This document shows, one piece after another, positions 24,191 to 37,199 of a stretch of DNA of 64,000 nt. The first letter of the stretch is position 1. Every line of letters begins with the position of its first letter. The position numbers and the translations under genes are program-made. Source of the DNA: Limnoperna fortunei (Eukaryota > Mollusca > Bivalvia > Mytilida > Modiolidae); the NCBI GenBank assembly GCA_944474755.1, contig OX104119.1:49163657-49227656 (forward strand), read 5' to 3'. The notes under the pieces were generated by a model. That model worked only from the letters and a program-made list of their open reading frames with translations, ran no database searches and was not told where the DNA came from.

Positions 24191-26734
24191 CTTAATGCAG
24201 CAGACAATCATTTAATCGGTGTTTGTTTTGCGCCGTGACCTTTATAACATTATGTTTTTACATGTTTTAATTTTCATCACAGGTGAAAGGTTAAATACAA
24301 TATATTGATTTCAGCAATAATTTTGTAGTTTGATTGATTAATTAATTAAATATTTGTTGCTGTTAATGTCTAAAGAGTAATTTAAATGTTATCAACCATA
24401 AAACATACAAAATTACTTTTTCAGATAAGACCGTTGTGAATTCAGTTCATTAATACATGCTTACTACACTGTACATCAAATTTGGTTTAAACATCTGACC
24501 TGAGTCATGATGTGTATCATCTAACACATTGGGAAATTAAGCGCTTAATTGCGAATATGCTGCAACGAAGCTGTAAGCATGCTAGGCCTTCTCCATGGTT
24601 CATTTTAATTATGTAATAGTAAACATTTAGCTATAATTAGAATAATGAATTGCATGACAGTATATCGTGATTGTTGCTTAATTTCTTTTGAGCGTGCCTG
24701 TATAAGTCTAATTCTATTCTCTTCCTATAAATTTCAATGCGAACTTTAGAATGATCTGTGCTCCAACTTGAGAACTGGGTCTAAAAACCATTATTTTGTT
24801 ATGTTTTTTCTCTCAATATTTGGAAATAATATACGAATTCATGTCATAATTGGCCAAAATACAGATTTTTTTATGCATGCTTTCTGAGCCTTTGTAACTA
24901 CCTAAATAGCATCTTTATTTTTTAAGTTGTGAACGTTCGTTGCTTGTTAGGTTTGCGCTTACTGTCAGGACTGGCTTTGCAAGTTGTTCTTGTGATATTT
25001 TAACGTTTGTCTATTACACGTAAGCAGAAATATTTTTACCTGGTCTCACCCTATATACAACCGAAATACTATTTGCTGCACAATAACAACAATTAACATA
25101 AAGTATCATAAAATATCTTCTTTCGTGTCATTTTGTTACCATTATACTAACTGTAACTTCTTGTACGGTCAGATTAATATTTGTTATCATCATAAATGTT
25201 TGAATAGTAATATTGTTAAAAATGTCCATAAGTTTGCGTGCAGATTTAATCACTTTTTACCAGGAAATAACAAGTAAAAGACTAAATATAAATAAATGTG
25301 AACATTTACGTAAAGTAATCACAAACAATCTCCGTTCAATTAGTTTCGACAATACATCGTACAATTCATCGGCAATAAATGTCGCCAGTAAAATTAAACA
25401 AGAAAATGATTAGATTTGTTCGTCTAAATATCTAAATATTTGACAGAAGCTTACACAGTAAAATAAGAAAAAGACGTTCTTTGTAGAATGGTAACTAGAG
25501 ACCATACTTGAGGCGACATCAATTGAAGGTACTTTAAGAAGATAACTAGGAACGTAAGTTGAGGCGACATAAAACTATCTTTATTTCTTTTGTATTGATG
25601 TCGTATTGAATTTGACCTCGTGAACCGTTAAGGCTTATGGAGAATGACTTTTTTATTTATCGCCAATCTCGACAATTTCAATTTGTATCAGAATTGTTAA
25701 TTGTATCGTTGAATACTCTTCTAGACTTCTAGACTTGTATATATAGTCTAGAAGATTACGCCACGATACAAGTGACGGGGATTTTGTTAAAATTATAGAC
25801 ACAGAATGACCAACGCCTTAGTCATTGAGTGTCAATATAAATAAATGACGTAAACAAATCTTTTATTGATCTTTAATTTTCTCAAATATGTATCTCGACT
25901 TAAAATTTGTCTATATAACCTTTACCATCCGCTGCTCGATGTATAGTTTTCCCTTGGCTTTGTTCTAATATTCTAATAACATTTTATCAAAATTACTAAG
26001 GTATGAATCATCTATAAAAATAAGATATTTCATTTGCCAACTATGTTTAGTGCATGTGTCTTGATCCACCTAAAATCAAAGCACAAAGCATTCCAAACAA
26101 GTTTCTTCTCATCACTTTCAGAATTTTAATAAATTTACGTACTATTATAGCGACAAACGTAAACATAAAACTATCTGAAAAACAAAAGACGTTTGTCTGC
26201 GTAACAACGATAAGCCAGTCTGTTAGGTTTTCATTATATTTGAGAAGTGTTCCTAATTAACTAACCTTGCAATAATTAAAACAAGGAAAGAAATAAAATT
26301 ATTTAAAGATAGTAGACAATATCACTAATAAACTAGTACTGATTTTAAACAATGTGTTACTCAGTTTATCAATTAAAACTGATGTTGTTGAATGTTTGCA
26401 ATGAACAATGACATTGGTATTTAAAACAACATTTAAATATCGGTTTTTGTTAAAACCTGAATGGCCCAATGGGTTAAATTGTTGAATTTGATTTGTTGCA
26501 TTTAAATCACTAATCGTATGAAATTGTATGAAATGCATAGTTTCTTAAGACCAAGGCACTTTGGAACTTGAGTCTTTACCAAGAAGACAAGGCAAGACCA
26601 TATAAGATTAGTAACTACGTATGAATCCAAAAGTAAGATATTTCGAATATCTTGATAAATAAGTGTGTTTAATTTATGATAGCAATACATGTATCATGCT
26701 GAAATACTGACATCTACAAAAGAGGTATTTTATC
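24191..26734. other. Pseudogene intron, aligned with block B
   Basis: 25200-25640 matches 57790-58230, including a doubled taactagagac/ttgaggcgacat motif. No exon was found. Confidence 0.55.
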
Positions 26735-26880
26735 GTGGAAGGAGCGTGGCACTCTTCAAGCACGTTACCCACTTTGCTCCATGATCAGGCTTTCCTTATT
26801 ATGACCTAACAATCCACCAGGAGGGCATTCAGTCGGTCAAGCACTGTAAACCCTCACAGTATGTTCATAGCCCTTCCACT
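26735..26880 (-). mobile_element. Family-2 repeat, fragment
   Basis: Contains gagcgtggcactcttcaagc, acgttacccac and aggctttccttattatgacc. Confidence 0.7.
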
Positions 26881-28010
26881 TAGTGTACGTTTGTTTAAAA
26901 AGTTTGGTAACATTATTTTCTTGATATAACCTGCACAACAGTAATCAAACAGGACATATTATTTCTTTATATGAATGAAAAGTGGTCTACAGACTGTATA
27001 CAGCTTTTGCACTAACATTTTATTGTAATGTGATATTTTATTTGTTTTAAACATTAAACAGTCAACAACTTATTTAATTACACCATACTCTGACGAAAAA
27101 TAATAAGGGAATTCTAAACGATGAATATAATCTAATTAAGTCATTTGATTGATATTGTCGCAGACTTTAAATGTATCACACTAATTAATATTGTTTGTTT
27201 ATGTTTAAAATACCAACCTTGAAGAGAAATGTCACTTAGAACTGTTATTTTCCAAAATGCATACAAATGTTCGACAAAACTTTATTTGAGATAAAAGGGA
27301 ATAAATTGGGTTTTTTTTAGAATTTGTAGAATGGTTATAATATAGTGTGAAATATAGCCTGGAAAATCCTATAAAATAATTTAAATCAAAATTTCTCTTT
27401 AAAATTGAGTTGTTATTTTTCACAATGCAGACAAATCCATCAATATCTGCTGCATAGTTTGGCATAGTATAGAAATTAAGCACGAAAAGACATTACAATT
27501 TACGTCTTTGTCGTTTATTATGAACAACTGCGTTTTTTGATTTGACATACCTCACGTGTTAGTAAGTTGGATTTCTTCTGGTTTTACATTTTGATAAAGA
27601 TGGCTTAAAGGGTCAAATTAATTAAAGTTTGATACGACTTTATTTGAGGGAAACGGGAATATATTGTTTTTTAAGCAGAATTTGTAGAATAATTATTATA
27701 TAGTTTGTAATAAAGTCTGGTAAAATAATTTAAATCAAAATTTCTCTCTAAAATTGACATTACGTCAAGTAAGAATTCCGAGAAAAAATCAAAATTCGCA
27801 CTTTAAAAAATTATGATTTTAATGGCCATTAAAATGGCTTGAACTTTTAATTTATGAGTGAATCATCGACGTAGCGCTACTACATAGCTTTTCATTAAAA
27901 AGGCCCGTGGAGTTGTCGCGCATTAAATAATGGTGTAAATATGGTACTATTCGGTTTCCGAGTGATTAAAGTTGTTACTCATTGCAGTAATGAGGTAACT
28001 CTAATGTTAC
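26881..28010. other. Pseudogene intron, aligned with block B
   Basis: 27096-27900 matches 59880-60560. A Cys-containing minus frame (27410-27480) aligns with one in block B but has no good splice context. Confidence 0.5.
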
Positions 28011-28270
28011 GGGGTCCTAGTGGCCGAGTGGTTAATGTAGTTTGTCTACTATTGATCACGTGGTCTGTCAACACGGAGAATGAGATTTCAAGTCCAACTA
28101 CGAGCAGGGTGCCCTGCCATCCAATTTTAATAAACAAGGACTTCTAGTTTTCATACTGAAGGTCGTGGGTTTTCTCCAAGTTCTGCGGCTTCCTCCCCCA
28201 GAAAAAAAATCTACGCCATCATATAATTAAAAATAGCTGAAAGTTACGTTAAACATAAATCAAACAAAAT
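28011..28270 (+). mobile_element. tRNA-derived SINE inside a minisatellite-like unit
   Basis: Head gtggccgagtggttaatgta. Inserted into a single ggtaactctaa.gttac unit of the kind that is tandemly repeated at 61971-62260; the unit is split, with gttac on both sides. Confidence 0.88.
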
Positions 28271-30188
28271 ATAAGGTTACAGGTTATTATTTACTGTCCT
28301 GATGGTATCATCGAATACAACTTAAATTATAATATTTCCCTGCCAATAGTTTAGTTTCCACCACGTAATACCCATAAAACCTGGAATCCACTGTTAAAGC
28401 AAATCACCGAATATTGTGTTTAATTCTACTTTATCAAACACAATACTCTTAAGGTATCCGATCCATAATTGAAGTTACCGTTTAATTTTATTTTCCGACC
28501 AAGAAATGCAACTTTATTAAATCGATCTATTGCTAATTAAGGATACAAATTAAGCATAGTGTGCTACTTTGAGTCAATATTAACAGTTTTGATCAAAAAA
28601 GTTGGTTACTCTAATAGTATTTCCGATGTTTGTCGAAGAATACCGAGGTCTGCTTCATTGCAAAACAATGGACATCCGCGATACCAATTATGATCACGTG
28701 GTCAATTGTGGTCCGGATACCTTAATACTACTGTTTTTGTTTTAAATTTTGATCAGGATTCTACCTGCTGTATATTGAGATCATTACAATATTATTTATT
28801 TATGTGTATTTTATTCAAGATTATGCTTTTGTTTTGATTTTTTTAGATTCTAAAACTGTATACATTTACTGCAGTACGTACTAAAATCTGTCTGTCCCAT
28901 ATCTTTTTGGACTTTTTTGGTAAACCCTTGTAATTGCTTTCGCAGATTTTTGGTAAGTGAGGCTGCAGTGATAATGTGTTTAACGAATTTAGGCGTCCTT
29001 CTGCTCTGTTGATTTTTTTCGGTTATTATGGGCCGTGGAATTCAGAAAGTTAAACGGAGTGTTTTAAACCGAAAAGTGGAGACATCATATGTGCCTCCAA
29101 AACTAATAACATCTCTAATGATGTGCTGTGTTAATATCAGTGAAAACTAGTGCTGATTGTGATTGCAAGCAAATCTCAAAACGTCAACTGCGGTCTACAA
29201 CCATAGTCGGTCAAATGACATTTTTAGTTTGTGCATCAAAATCTACCTACATATCAACTTAAGTTGAAATCAGACAAAGTTTACGTTTGGAAGAGTATTG
29301 TGAAACGACAGCCATTACAAAATGGTCAAATGCTTTTCGTTAAAGATTCTAAGGATAGTCATTTGTATCAATGTACGACCTGTAATTGAAATTTCGTTAA
29401 CCATTTCGGAATCTGAGAAAATATACTTCTATTTCAACTGTGGCCATTTTTAAAAACTAAAAACTAGACATGGGACCTTTGTCCAGTTCTTAATAATCCT
29501 GCTCTTTTTAAAATAATTTCTTCTTGTTTTGGTTATTGCACCACATGACTTATATGTTTTTGTTAAGTTTTTCAACACAGTCTAATCTTACATTATTATA
29601 TATCTGGCATGTATTTGTAATCAATAAAATTTCGGAATTCTTTTTTGTATCCTTTTTTTAATTTAAAGTAGAAATAATGTAATGTCATAAACTAATTTCA
29701 ATTAATTAGTTACTAAAAAAGGAAAAAAAGCACAATTATAATTCGAATTGAAAGACATTAGAAACAATTCAACTGTAATTTTGTATTATTACAGTATAAT
29801 TTATTTGTTAGACTTATTCTTATCGTCCTTTGGTTTATTTGTTAAAGTATACATGCATAAGTGTGCTTGATATTTCTTAGCAACCATAGGAGAGGCGTTC
29901 CTATGTATTGTGTGGTTTAGATCTTATTTCGAATTTACGTTTTTTATGCAAGTATTATTTCTAGTGGTATTAAACAGTAGTAAAATTACAAAACGTAGAA
30001 ATAACATTATTCAATTATCCAAGAATTTTGATTTGTTATTGATTTGTATTAGGTATTGTAACAGTTCCGAGTTCGATTAAATTACAAAAATCTGTAATAA
30101 ACTACAAAATCATCACATGTTGTACTGATACACCTGCGTCAAGAAGATCGATTCTTAGAAATTTTGCGATCCCATTAATTATTCATAC
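28271..30188. other. Pseudogene intron
   Basis: The last 400 bp aligns with about 63280-63720 (tgatatttcttagcaa at 29870 and 63430). 28.3-29.5 kb has little block B match. No exon was seen. Confidence 0.5.
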
Positions 30189-30294
30189 CTGCTTGGTAAC
30201 CAAACTGGCTAACCATAAACATCGGACTTTGTCCAAAGGTCTTTAATCTTGCTTTGGCGTAGTCCCAATAGATGTCAAAAATAATACGTTTAAC
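30189..30294 (-). pseudogene. Pseudo-exon: HRM part 1
   Basis: 106 nt against 120 in the intact gene. WDYAKA and KTFGQSPMFMVSQFG remain, but the Y-C-N-A-T segment is gone, the two codons including the CW cysteine are deleted, and the CP cysteine has become Ser. Splice dinucleotides are still present. Confidence 0.93.
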
Positions 30295-30472
30295 CTGAGC
30301 ACGCAGGAAATTTGAAACAAAACAAGGAAACACAAAAACAAAAAATACTTGTCTTACTTATAGGCTTTTAGTTATCGTGACAAGTAGCTGTCAATCTATT
30401 TGAAAAAAATAATAGAAGATACCGAGTATGACTACCGAAAACAAACTTAACAATAAATGATCTTAAAAGAAT

Positions 30473-30716
30473 GTTTCTTTATTTGTTTGAATGGTGTTTA
30501 ACGCCATGTTCAGCAATTTTTCAGCTATATCATGTCGTACAGTTTTTATTGGGGAGGATGCCGGAGTACCCGGAGAAAACACTGACCTGCGGTAGGAAAC
30601 TGACAATACTTGTCAATTAAGAAAGGAGTCGAGTACACCCTGCCTGCAGTGAGAATCGAACCCGCAATTTCAGTGTTGATAGACGAACTACCTTAACCAC
30701 TAGGCCACCGAAGCCC
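30473..30716 (-). mobile_element. tRNA-derived SINE
   Basis: Reverse-oriented, ending in accactaggccaccgaagcc. Flanked by cttaaaagaa (30462) and cttaaaaagaa (30717), a likely target-site duplication. It lies just upstream, in the gene sense, of the pseudogene's first visible exon. Confidence 0.9.
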
Positions 30717-31509
30717 CTTAAAAAGAAAGAACTTAACTGTCGAAAAATGTAATTATGGCAAGACATTTACAACCTGACAACCCTTTACAACTTAAATAAG
30801 AGAGCATTTCATTGCCGGACATGACCACGCTGAGCGGATCTGAGGGTCATGCCCTTGGATTATTCTCAATAACATTAGTAAACTGCATAGAGACCTTTAA
30901 TTTGAGGCAACCTGATATAACTAATCTAACGAAGTAAGTAAATGTGACTTTAGCATAACAAAAACTCGTATTTAGCGCTCCTACCAGATTGAAAGTTGTG
31001 TTGTATTTGTATACAATGCACAATTACAAGTCTGGTAAAATAAGTTGTCTTTCCAACATGCTACATTTACTTACAATAAAATATAGACCATTATATACAC
31101 AAAGATTTGGAATGGATTCAAAACTGGAAAAATGAGAAACGGCAAAACAATCTGCTAAAACACGGATTTGCAACTATATGGAGGCACGACAAAAATAAAA
31201 TTATATTTTCCTTAAATTATTATATAATTAACTGTTGCCAATGACATCTAACGTCATACAATAATAGGTTATCCAATGTCACCGATTGAATTTTAGAGTT
31301 CCAAATTTGTGAATTTTATAGGACGAAATTGTTAGTCGTAGTTTTACATACAAGCACACAATTGATAAAATCTTTATCTGATTTTTTACTGTATGTTTTC
31401 AAAAAATAGCGATTAAGATTGATGCCGGTGACGTTTGTGACGTTTCTGTCAACTTTGGACGTTATTTCAATTCAAATCATACTTGTGTTTTTGCTGTGGC
31501 ACTTAGGTA

Positions 31510-31745
31510 AGAGTTGTTTAGACTTTTTAGACCGGTCGAGACTGATTCAGACTGGGTCGGTCGACATAACGTTGAGACTTGTTCAGACTTTTCAGACAGG
31601 TCAAGACTAATTCAGACTGGGTCGAGATCAGGTCGAGACTTGTTCAGACTTTTCAGACAGGTCGAGACTTGTTCAGACATTTCAGACAGGTCGAGTATAA
31701 ATTCAGAATTTTGGAATAATGTCGAAACTTAGGTCGAGTTAAGTT
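31510..31745. repeat. Minisatellite in the inter-block spacer
   Basis: Units of roughly 30-37 bp: gacttgttcagacttttcag, acaggtcgagact, with variants attcagactgggtcg. Open frames through it are repeat artefacts. Confidence 0.9.
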
Positions 31746-32734
31746 GAGTACAATTAAGACCAAGTCAGACCGGTTGAGTAAAATTTATTACAAGTCACAT
31801 TTTCTGTTTTGTAGTGCAGGAAATAGGACTGATTACTCCGAAAAGCAAACATCGTTTGAACAAAATTATTTTATCAAATTTTAGAATATATTACCGATGT
31901 ACAATATTTGTTATTTCTATATCACATTTGAGGGAAAAATCATCTAAATGAAAGCATATTTCCCACAAAATTTTCAATAGGCTATATCTAAAAACATGGA
32001 CCTGTTATTAGTGTTATTATTTGCATAGTTCACAAGATGGGCTAAAAGAAAATGTTATCTCAATTTTCATTAAATAGACACTCGGGGATTATGAGAACAA
32101 ACTAGATGCACCATTACCTGTTCATATTTCAGCTTGTGCGCGACCTCGGTTTGCCTGTTTCATGCTCGAACCTGCAATCAACATTTCAAAGGACAAGCAA
32201 GTTATGTATATAACAAAAGAGTATTATATTAATCGAACGTTTTTAATGCATTTTTACTTAACGCTGTTTATTAACATTATTCACGGTAGTAAAAATGCAA
32301 TCTGATTTTCACAAGCGGTAACGACAATTGAACTTTAAACCTCTTCGTTGGCTTTGGGAATTTGTGTTTAACCTACAAGATAATTGATTCATTCAGACAT
32401 GAATAATTTTGAAAGATACATGCACCAAGTGCAATTGATGCTTCACATTACTTTCTACGATAATTTGTTGAAAATCGGTTGAAACACATCAGAATGTTTA
32501 AAATTTAATGGAGTTGTAGAGATATGGAAAATTTACCAAAATGTATAACACACATTAACCTAAACTGGACCTCTGTGAAGAACACCAATTATAAACAAAG
32601 TGTGATTGGTTCTCCACAGTATTTTCAAGTTAGTTGGTTTAAATTTCTTCGTTTTTGAGTTGTGGAAAGTTATAAATGTGAACGATGAATGGTACCAACT
32701 TAACCTGAATGTGACCTATATTTTAACAAGACAG

Positions 32735-32870
32735 TGTGCTCGACTCCATGCACAACCGACAAGGATTGCAATTTTTCCTACCGAAAATTGAGGATCCCCG
32801 CCCGCCAAGAATCAGACGGCTCAATATAGCTAAAAATTGGTGAAAGTTGCGTGTAATTACGTTCAAAAAC
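32735..32870 (+). mobile_element. SINE remnant, 3' half
   Basis: Only the tail part is recognisable: caatatagctaaaaattggt and gaaagttgcgt. Strongly decayed. Confidence 0.45.
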
Positions 32871-33840
32871 CCCATCCCACAAACAAGAAGATGAAAAGAC
32901 AGAATCTAACAACTGTCATTATGTATTGTAGTCAATAGATTTTTTAATAGATTGTGCAATAGATTTTTTTAATGGTGTAGAAATATTGCTATAAAATTAT
33001 AATTAAAATCTATTTAAGACATATTTTTTCATTGCGATTGACGCGATAATGCTTGTTTCCTTTTTTTAATTGCAACAATTTCATCACTCAACATCGAAAA
33101 ACGATCTTTACGTCCATAACAAAGTGAAAAATATTTCCTGATATAACAAAAACGATAAAATTACCTGTTTCTTTTACGTCAAGACGACGGAGACTAAGAA
33201 AAGGTTAAATGTAATGTCCTATTTGCATATGTAAGATATTATTTTGATTGAGCGTAAATCTTTAAACTGAACTTTCTTTTAATATATTATTTTAATTACG
33301 AAAATTACGTTACTCCATGATCATGCTAGACGATAACTTAATTTCATCAACTATGGTGAAATTGATCGTTTGTTAAATTTTATTGAATTTGAAACGTTTT
33401 GACGACCGATATAAAAAAGGGAAAATCGTCTAATACGCGAAACCTCTAAAACAAAAATAATGGTACATTAGCATCTCATTTTTCAATTTTGAGAGAATAC
33501 GTTTATAATGACGTTTATAATGTTTTCAAGGTTTTACATTTTAGTGGCTATGTGTTTGTTTTTGTTTTTTTTGTGTTTGTGCTGTAGATTCTGAAGGCTA
33601 ATTCGGCGTTATATAACTTAGCATGGAGCCTTTAATACGACAGCAGAAAGTCGACAAGAGAAACTTTATAGCCATTAAGTCAAAACATTGTTGATTTATT
33701 ATGTTTTATCACAGTATTCGTATCGCGTAGTAAAAGGCAAATGCATCGATAGGCATAAGACAAGGATTAAATCTGTAGACATCCTAGTTGAACTCCATTT
33801 AGAATTCAAATAATTAATCGTAGTTAACTGAAAGAAGTTT

Positions 33841-36800
33841 TTATAAATCTGTCCATAATTTGCGCGAAAGACGGTGCCGCATTTCCATGTGTACCTGCTG
33901 TTGCGTATTCAGTCATATTTAAAATGTTTTTTTTTAGTTTCACGTATGATTAACGAAAAAGCAAACTTCTATATATTTTAATTTTGTACAGTTTGAGCTT
34001 TAAAACTAAAGCTAGTGTATATGCCAGCTGCAACAAATATCAATATATATCTTTTGTCATAGACAACTTACTTATTTGGCGATTTACTTTACCTTTAGCC
34101 TTGACAAGATTGTAATGTGTTGGCTTAACTGACACTTCAAAGTTCAATAAAACGAATCATTGGTCACATTAAACTATTTTCAATTCAAATGCATCAGAAA
34201 ACTCGTTACTATTTTTTCATAACAACACAAACACCATTTTCATATTCAACACAACTTAAAACGTAATGTTCGTCAATTAAATATATAATGCTATCTTTAG
34301 TCACAACACTTATCTGATTAAACACCTTTCCGTTATATTACACAAACTGGATGAATACGTTGTTTTTATGTAATGTAGTCATTATTAATTCATCACAAAA
34401 GATTTAATTACTTATTTGGCAGCTTGTGGTTGATTGTGTCTCTAATACACTACTTTTTAAGGGTATCAAAGTTTTAGCTTAAGAGGAATACCTGTAATAT
34501 ACAAAGTTGCTTTGGCGAATACTTACAACCTACCTGCTACCCTTAATCATGATACGAGTTATACGATTGTATACCTATTTACCATAGAAGTGTTATTAGG
34601 AAGATGAAGAATTCTTGGAAAATCCATGAATAATACGTCCGTAACTTAACATTAATCATCAAGTTTACTGACCTGGAAAGTAATTTATTTCTACTAATAA
34701 TATAGTACATTTTTCTTTGTGCAGATTTACTAAAAGTAAATGGGATCATTCAACTATATGTACCATGTAATTCAGTATACTATACACATATTCCAAATGA
34801 TCAGAATATTTTTCCAAGAAAAAAATTAATACATTCTTTTACATTGACAAAAATATATGGAATATGGCTATCAAAAAGAAATTTAGGGATCCTTATACAT
34901 TATTGATAAATATTTGTATATTTAAATGTACGGTTGGCCAGTTAAATTGTTGATCAAAACATCAGAGAATCTTAACATTCTATAGTCGTTTGTAAACAAT
35001 TTTCAGGTCTTTCTGAATTTATAACTTTATCGAATTCAGGTTTAAAAATAACCAATAGTCGAATGCTCTGTTGATGGTGAACTGGTCAAATGTATGGATA
35101 ACCATTAATATTTAGTTACATGTTTAAAACATACTGAGATATTTTTACCAAAGATGGTATAGAGAAGAAAACACACGGATACAACTGCTTGCATGTAAGG
35201 GTTCTATACTTCAAGTTATCGTGTCTTGTTTTATTCATAATAAATGAAATCTGCTTGCTCGAGGTTATGCTCGTTTTTGTCAAGTTTGAAGATCCGACGG
35301 TTTATTTTATTTTGTCAACAAATGAGGCACTGAATGAAATATGGACGCGTTATCGTGAAATATTTTTTCTACGAGTTTCGTTATCAAAACGCACAATGCG
35401 GAATAATACAAATGAAAGCAAAAACATGCATTAAACGATGTGTGATTTTAAGTGTGGATGTGTTTTGCACATAGGGCCTAACTTGCAATAGATATTATAT
35501 TGAACAGCATTGCAAATCATTGAATTTGTGTAACTATTTAGGCATAAAACTTAGTTTAGCTTGTAAATAAAACAGTTGTTTTTGATAACATAATGTCCAT
35601 TGCAATGTAATTGTGCGTTAATGTACTCAAGCTAGAAAAACCAGGACAAAAAATAGTACATATCTTGTAACTTTCTATTATATGCGTAGGAACTATAAGG
35701 TGTATGTAAAAAAATGCATTTTAAAATATCACAGTTACCCACATTCGCTAGCAATATGTCATTTTATTTCTTACAGGATGTAAATCTTTACAAATACAAA
35801 ATACAGAGCAGAAATTTTGTATTACAGTGTCCGTCATACTTGCAAAATTAGTTATGAATTTCCCAAGTGGCAGCTCAATTTACGGATTATATAATTTCTT
35901 CTATTTGACCTCATCTCTACTCTTACTTGGTATTCCCTTGTGTTTTGAAATGATTCAGATTCCAGCATATGAAAATTTTCAAAATGTCATAAAATGAAGA
36001 AGTTTTGTAAGACCATCGTCTCATTGCTTGGTTATCATAATATGTTACATACAGCATAAAAGTTGATCAAAATTAATTTTCAAGCTGGATTACCTGTTGC
36101 ATAGAATTCACACACATGCATAAATTTACTTGTTTCTTAACAGTGTAGAAATTCTTTATAATTAACAAGTTATTAAAATGAAAATTTAAGACAAGATAAT
36201 TATACATGCATCAGTTTTCCAGTTTAGTCCTCATGCCTACGTTCTATACACAATATTTCAGTTTGATAGTACAATTGCCCTTTCTACATTTAATGCCGTA
36301 CATTCCACGGAGTCTTCTTATTTGTTATTCTGGGACCATACTGGGAAGGTTCCCAGTGCTCGACCCAGAGAGCAGCCCAGCGCGTCCCCGGGTGGTGAAT
36401 AAGGGAGACCCTCTCGTTGGGGGTTGTCAGGTCATAAAACGCAAAGCCTGACCGTGGACCGTAGTGGGTAACGTGTTTGGAGAGTGCAACGCTATTGCAC
36501 GATAAAGACCCCTTTTGTAGATTTCGAAAAAGAGTAGGCTCATTGTAGCCGCTACAAAAGGCTAAATTTTCCGCTCCTACCCGAAACTCCATACTTTTCC
36601 AGTGGAAGTCAAAATTGTATTCCCTGTGACCCATCCCACCCGCATTTTCCGTTGCTTTATTGTTAACTTGTTCCCGTCCTGAATATAGCTGAAATACTGC
36701 TCGATGGACGTTAAGCAGACATCCAACCAATAAATCTTATTTGTTATTTGATCAATCATTCAAATTTTTCGGGATTCCACAGAACTTCGATCGTTGTTTT

Positions 36801-37199
36801 TATACATCGAATGTAGTCGTGTGGTGTAGACGTAATCTAAAAGACACACCAACCCTCGAGTAGTAACTGAAGTATCATGCCGCTGGATGAGACACCAAAC
36901 CTTTAGTATTAACCGAAAGAAACCGTCTCCAAGTTGACGTAAGTTACCAACACATCAAATCTTGTTAACATATTCATTTACTTTGGATATAAAGCTAAAT
37001 AAAAGTATATTACCATATGACCATACAAATTTACTAAAAACATTTATAATTATGACCAAATAAACGACTGATCGCATATATTTGAGATCTTGGTTCCAAT
37101 GTTTCTGTTTTCTACATTTAATTGTTTCACTCTTTAATTTCATGGGGTGAGGCAACCACGAACACCTGAAAATTAACATATTACGAATGAAACATATGC
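33841..37199. other. Non-coding flank of block B
   Basis: Aligns in order with 1.7-6.1 kb of block A but lacks the Tc1 insertion and the SINE. Contains the family-2 copy at 36320-36745. Confidence 0.6.
36320..36745 (+). mobile_element. Family-2 repeat, fullest copy (about 430 bp)
   Basis: Begins near tctgggaccatactgggaag and ends with cctgaatatagctgaaatac, tgctcgatggacgttaagca and a caat-rich end. Diverged copies occur about a dozen times in the window. The 3' tail resembles that of the tRNA SINE. It may be a SINE or the 3' UTR of a LINE. Open frames on its minus strand are incidental. Confidence 0.8.

Larger units (their letters stand above)
17097..30294 (-). pseudogene. Pseudogene copy of the class B GPCR (tandem duplicate)
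   Basis: Nine of the twelve exons of the intact receptor are recognisable in order on the same strand: 30294-30189 (HRM part 1), 23671-23574 (TM2), 22608-22455 (TM3), 22100-22036 (TM4), 21416-21354 (TM5), about 21140-21092 (loop 3), 18534-18494 (TM7), 17609-17465 and 17153-17097 (tail). The second HRM exon, TM1 and TM6 are deleted. Stop codons replace Trp in TM3 and TM5, a stop interrupts TM7, two donors are lost, and indels break the frame in most exons. No membrane receptor can be made. It lies downstream of the intact gene in the transcriptional sense, with about 12.8 kb between the pseudogene 5' end and the functional stop codon. Confidence 0.95.
30728..33840. other. Spacer between duplication blocks
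   Basis: No gene recognised. Holds the minisatellite at 31510-31745 and a decayed SINE. No 5' exon of the pseudogene was found here. Confidence 0.5.

Noticed and set aside
31419..31732. Plus-strand frames rich in F-R-Q/T-D-S-D words
   Set aside because: They are translations of the minisatellite at 31510-31745.
36206..36451. Plus- and minus-strand frames at 36206-36759
   Set aside because: They are produced by the GC-richer family-2 repeat. Other copies of the repeat do not keep the frames open.
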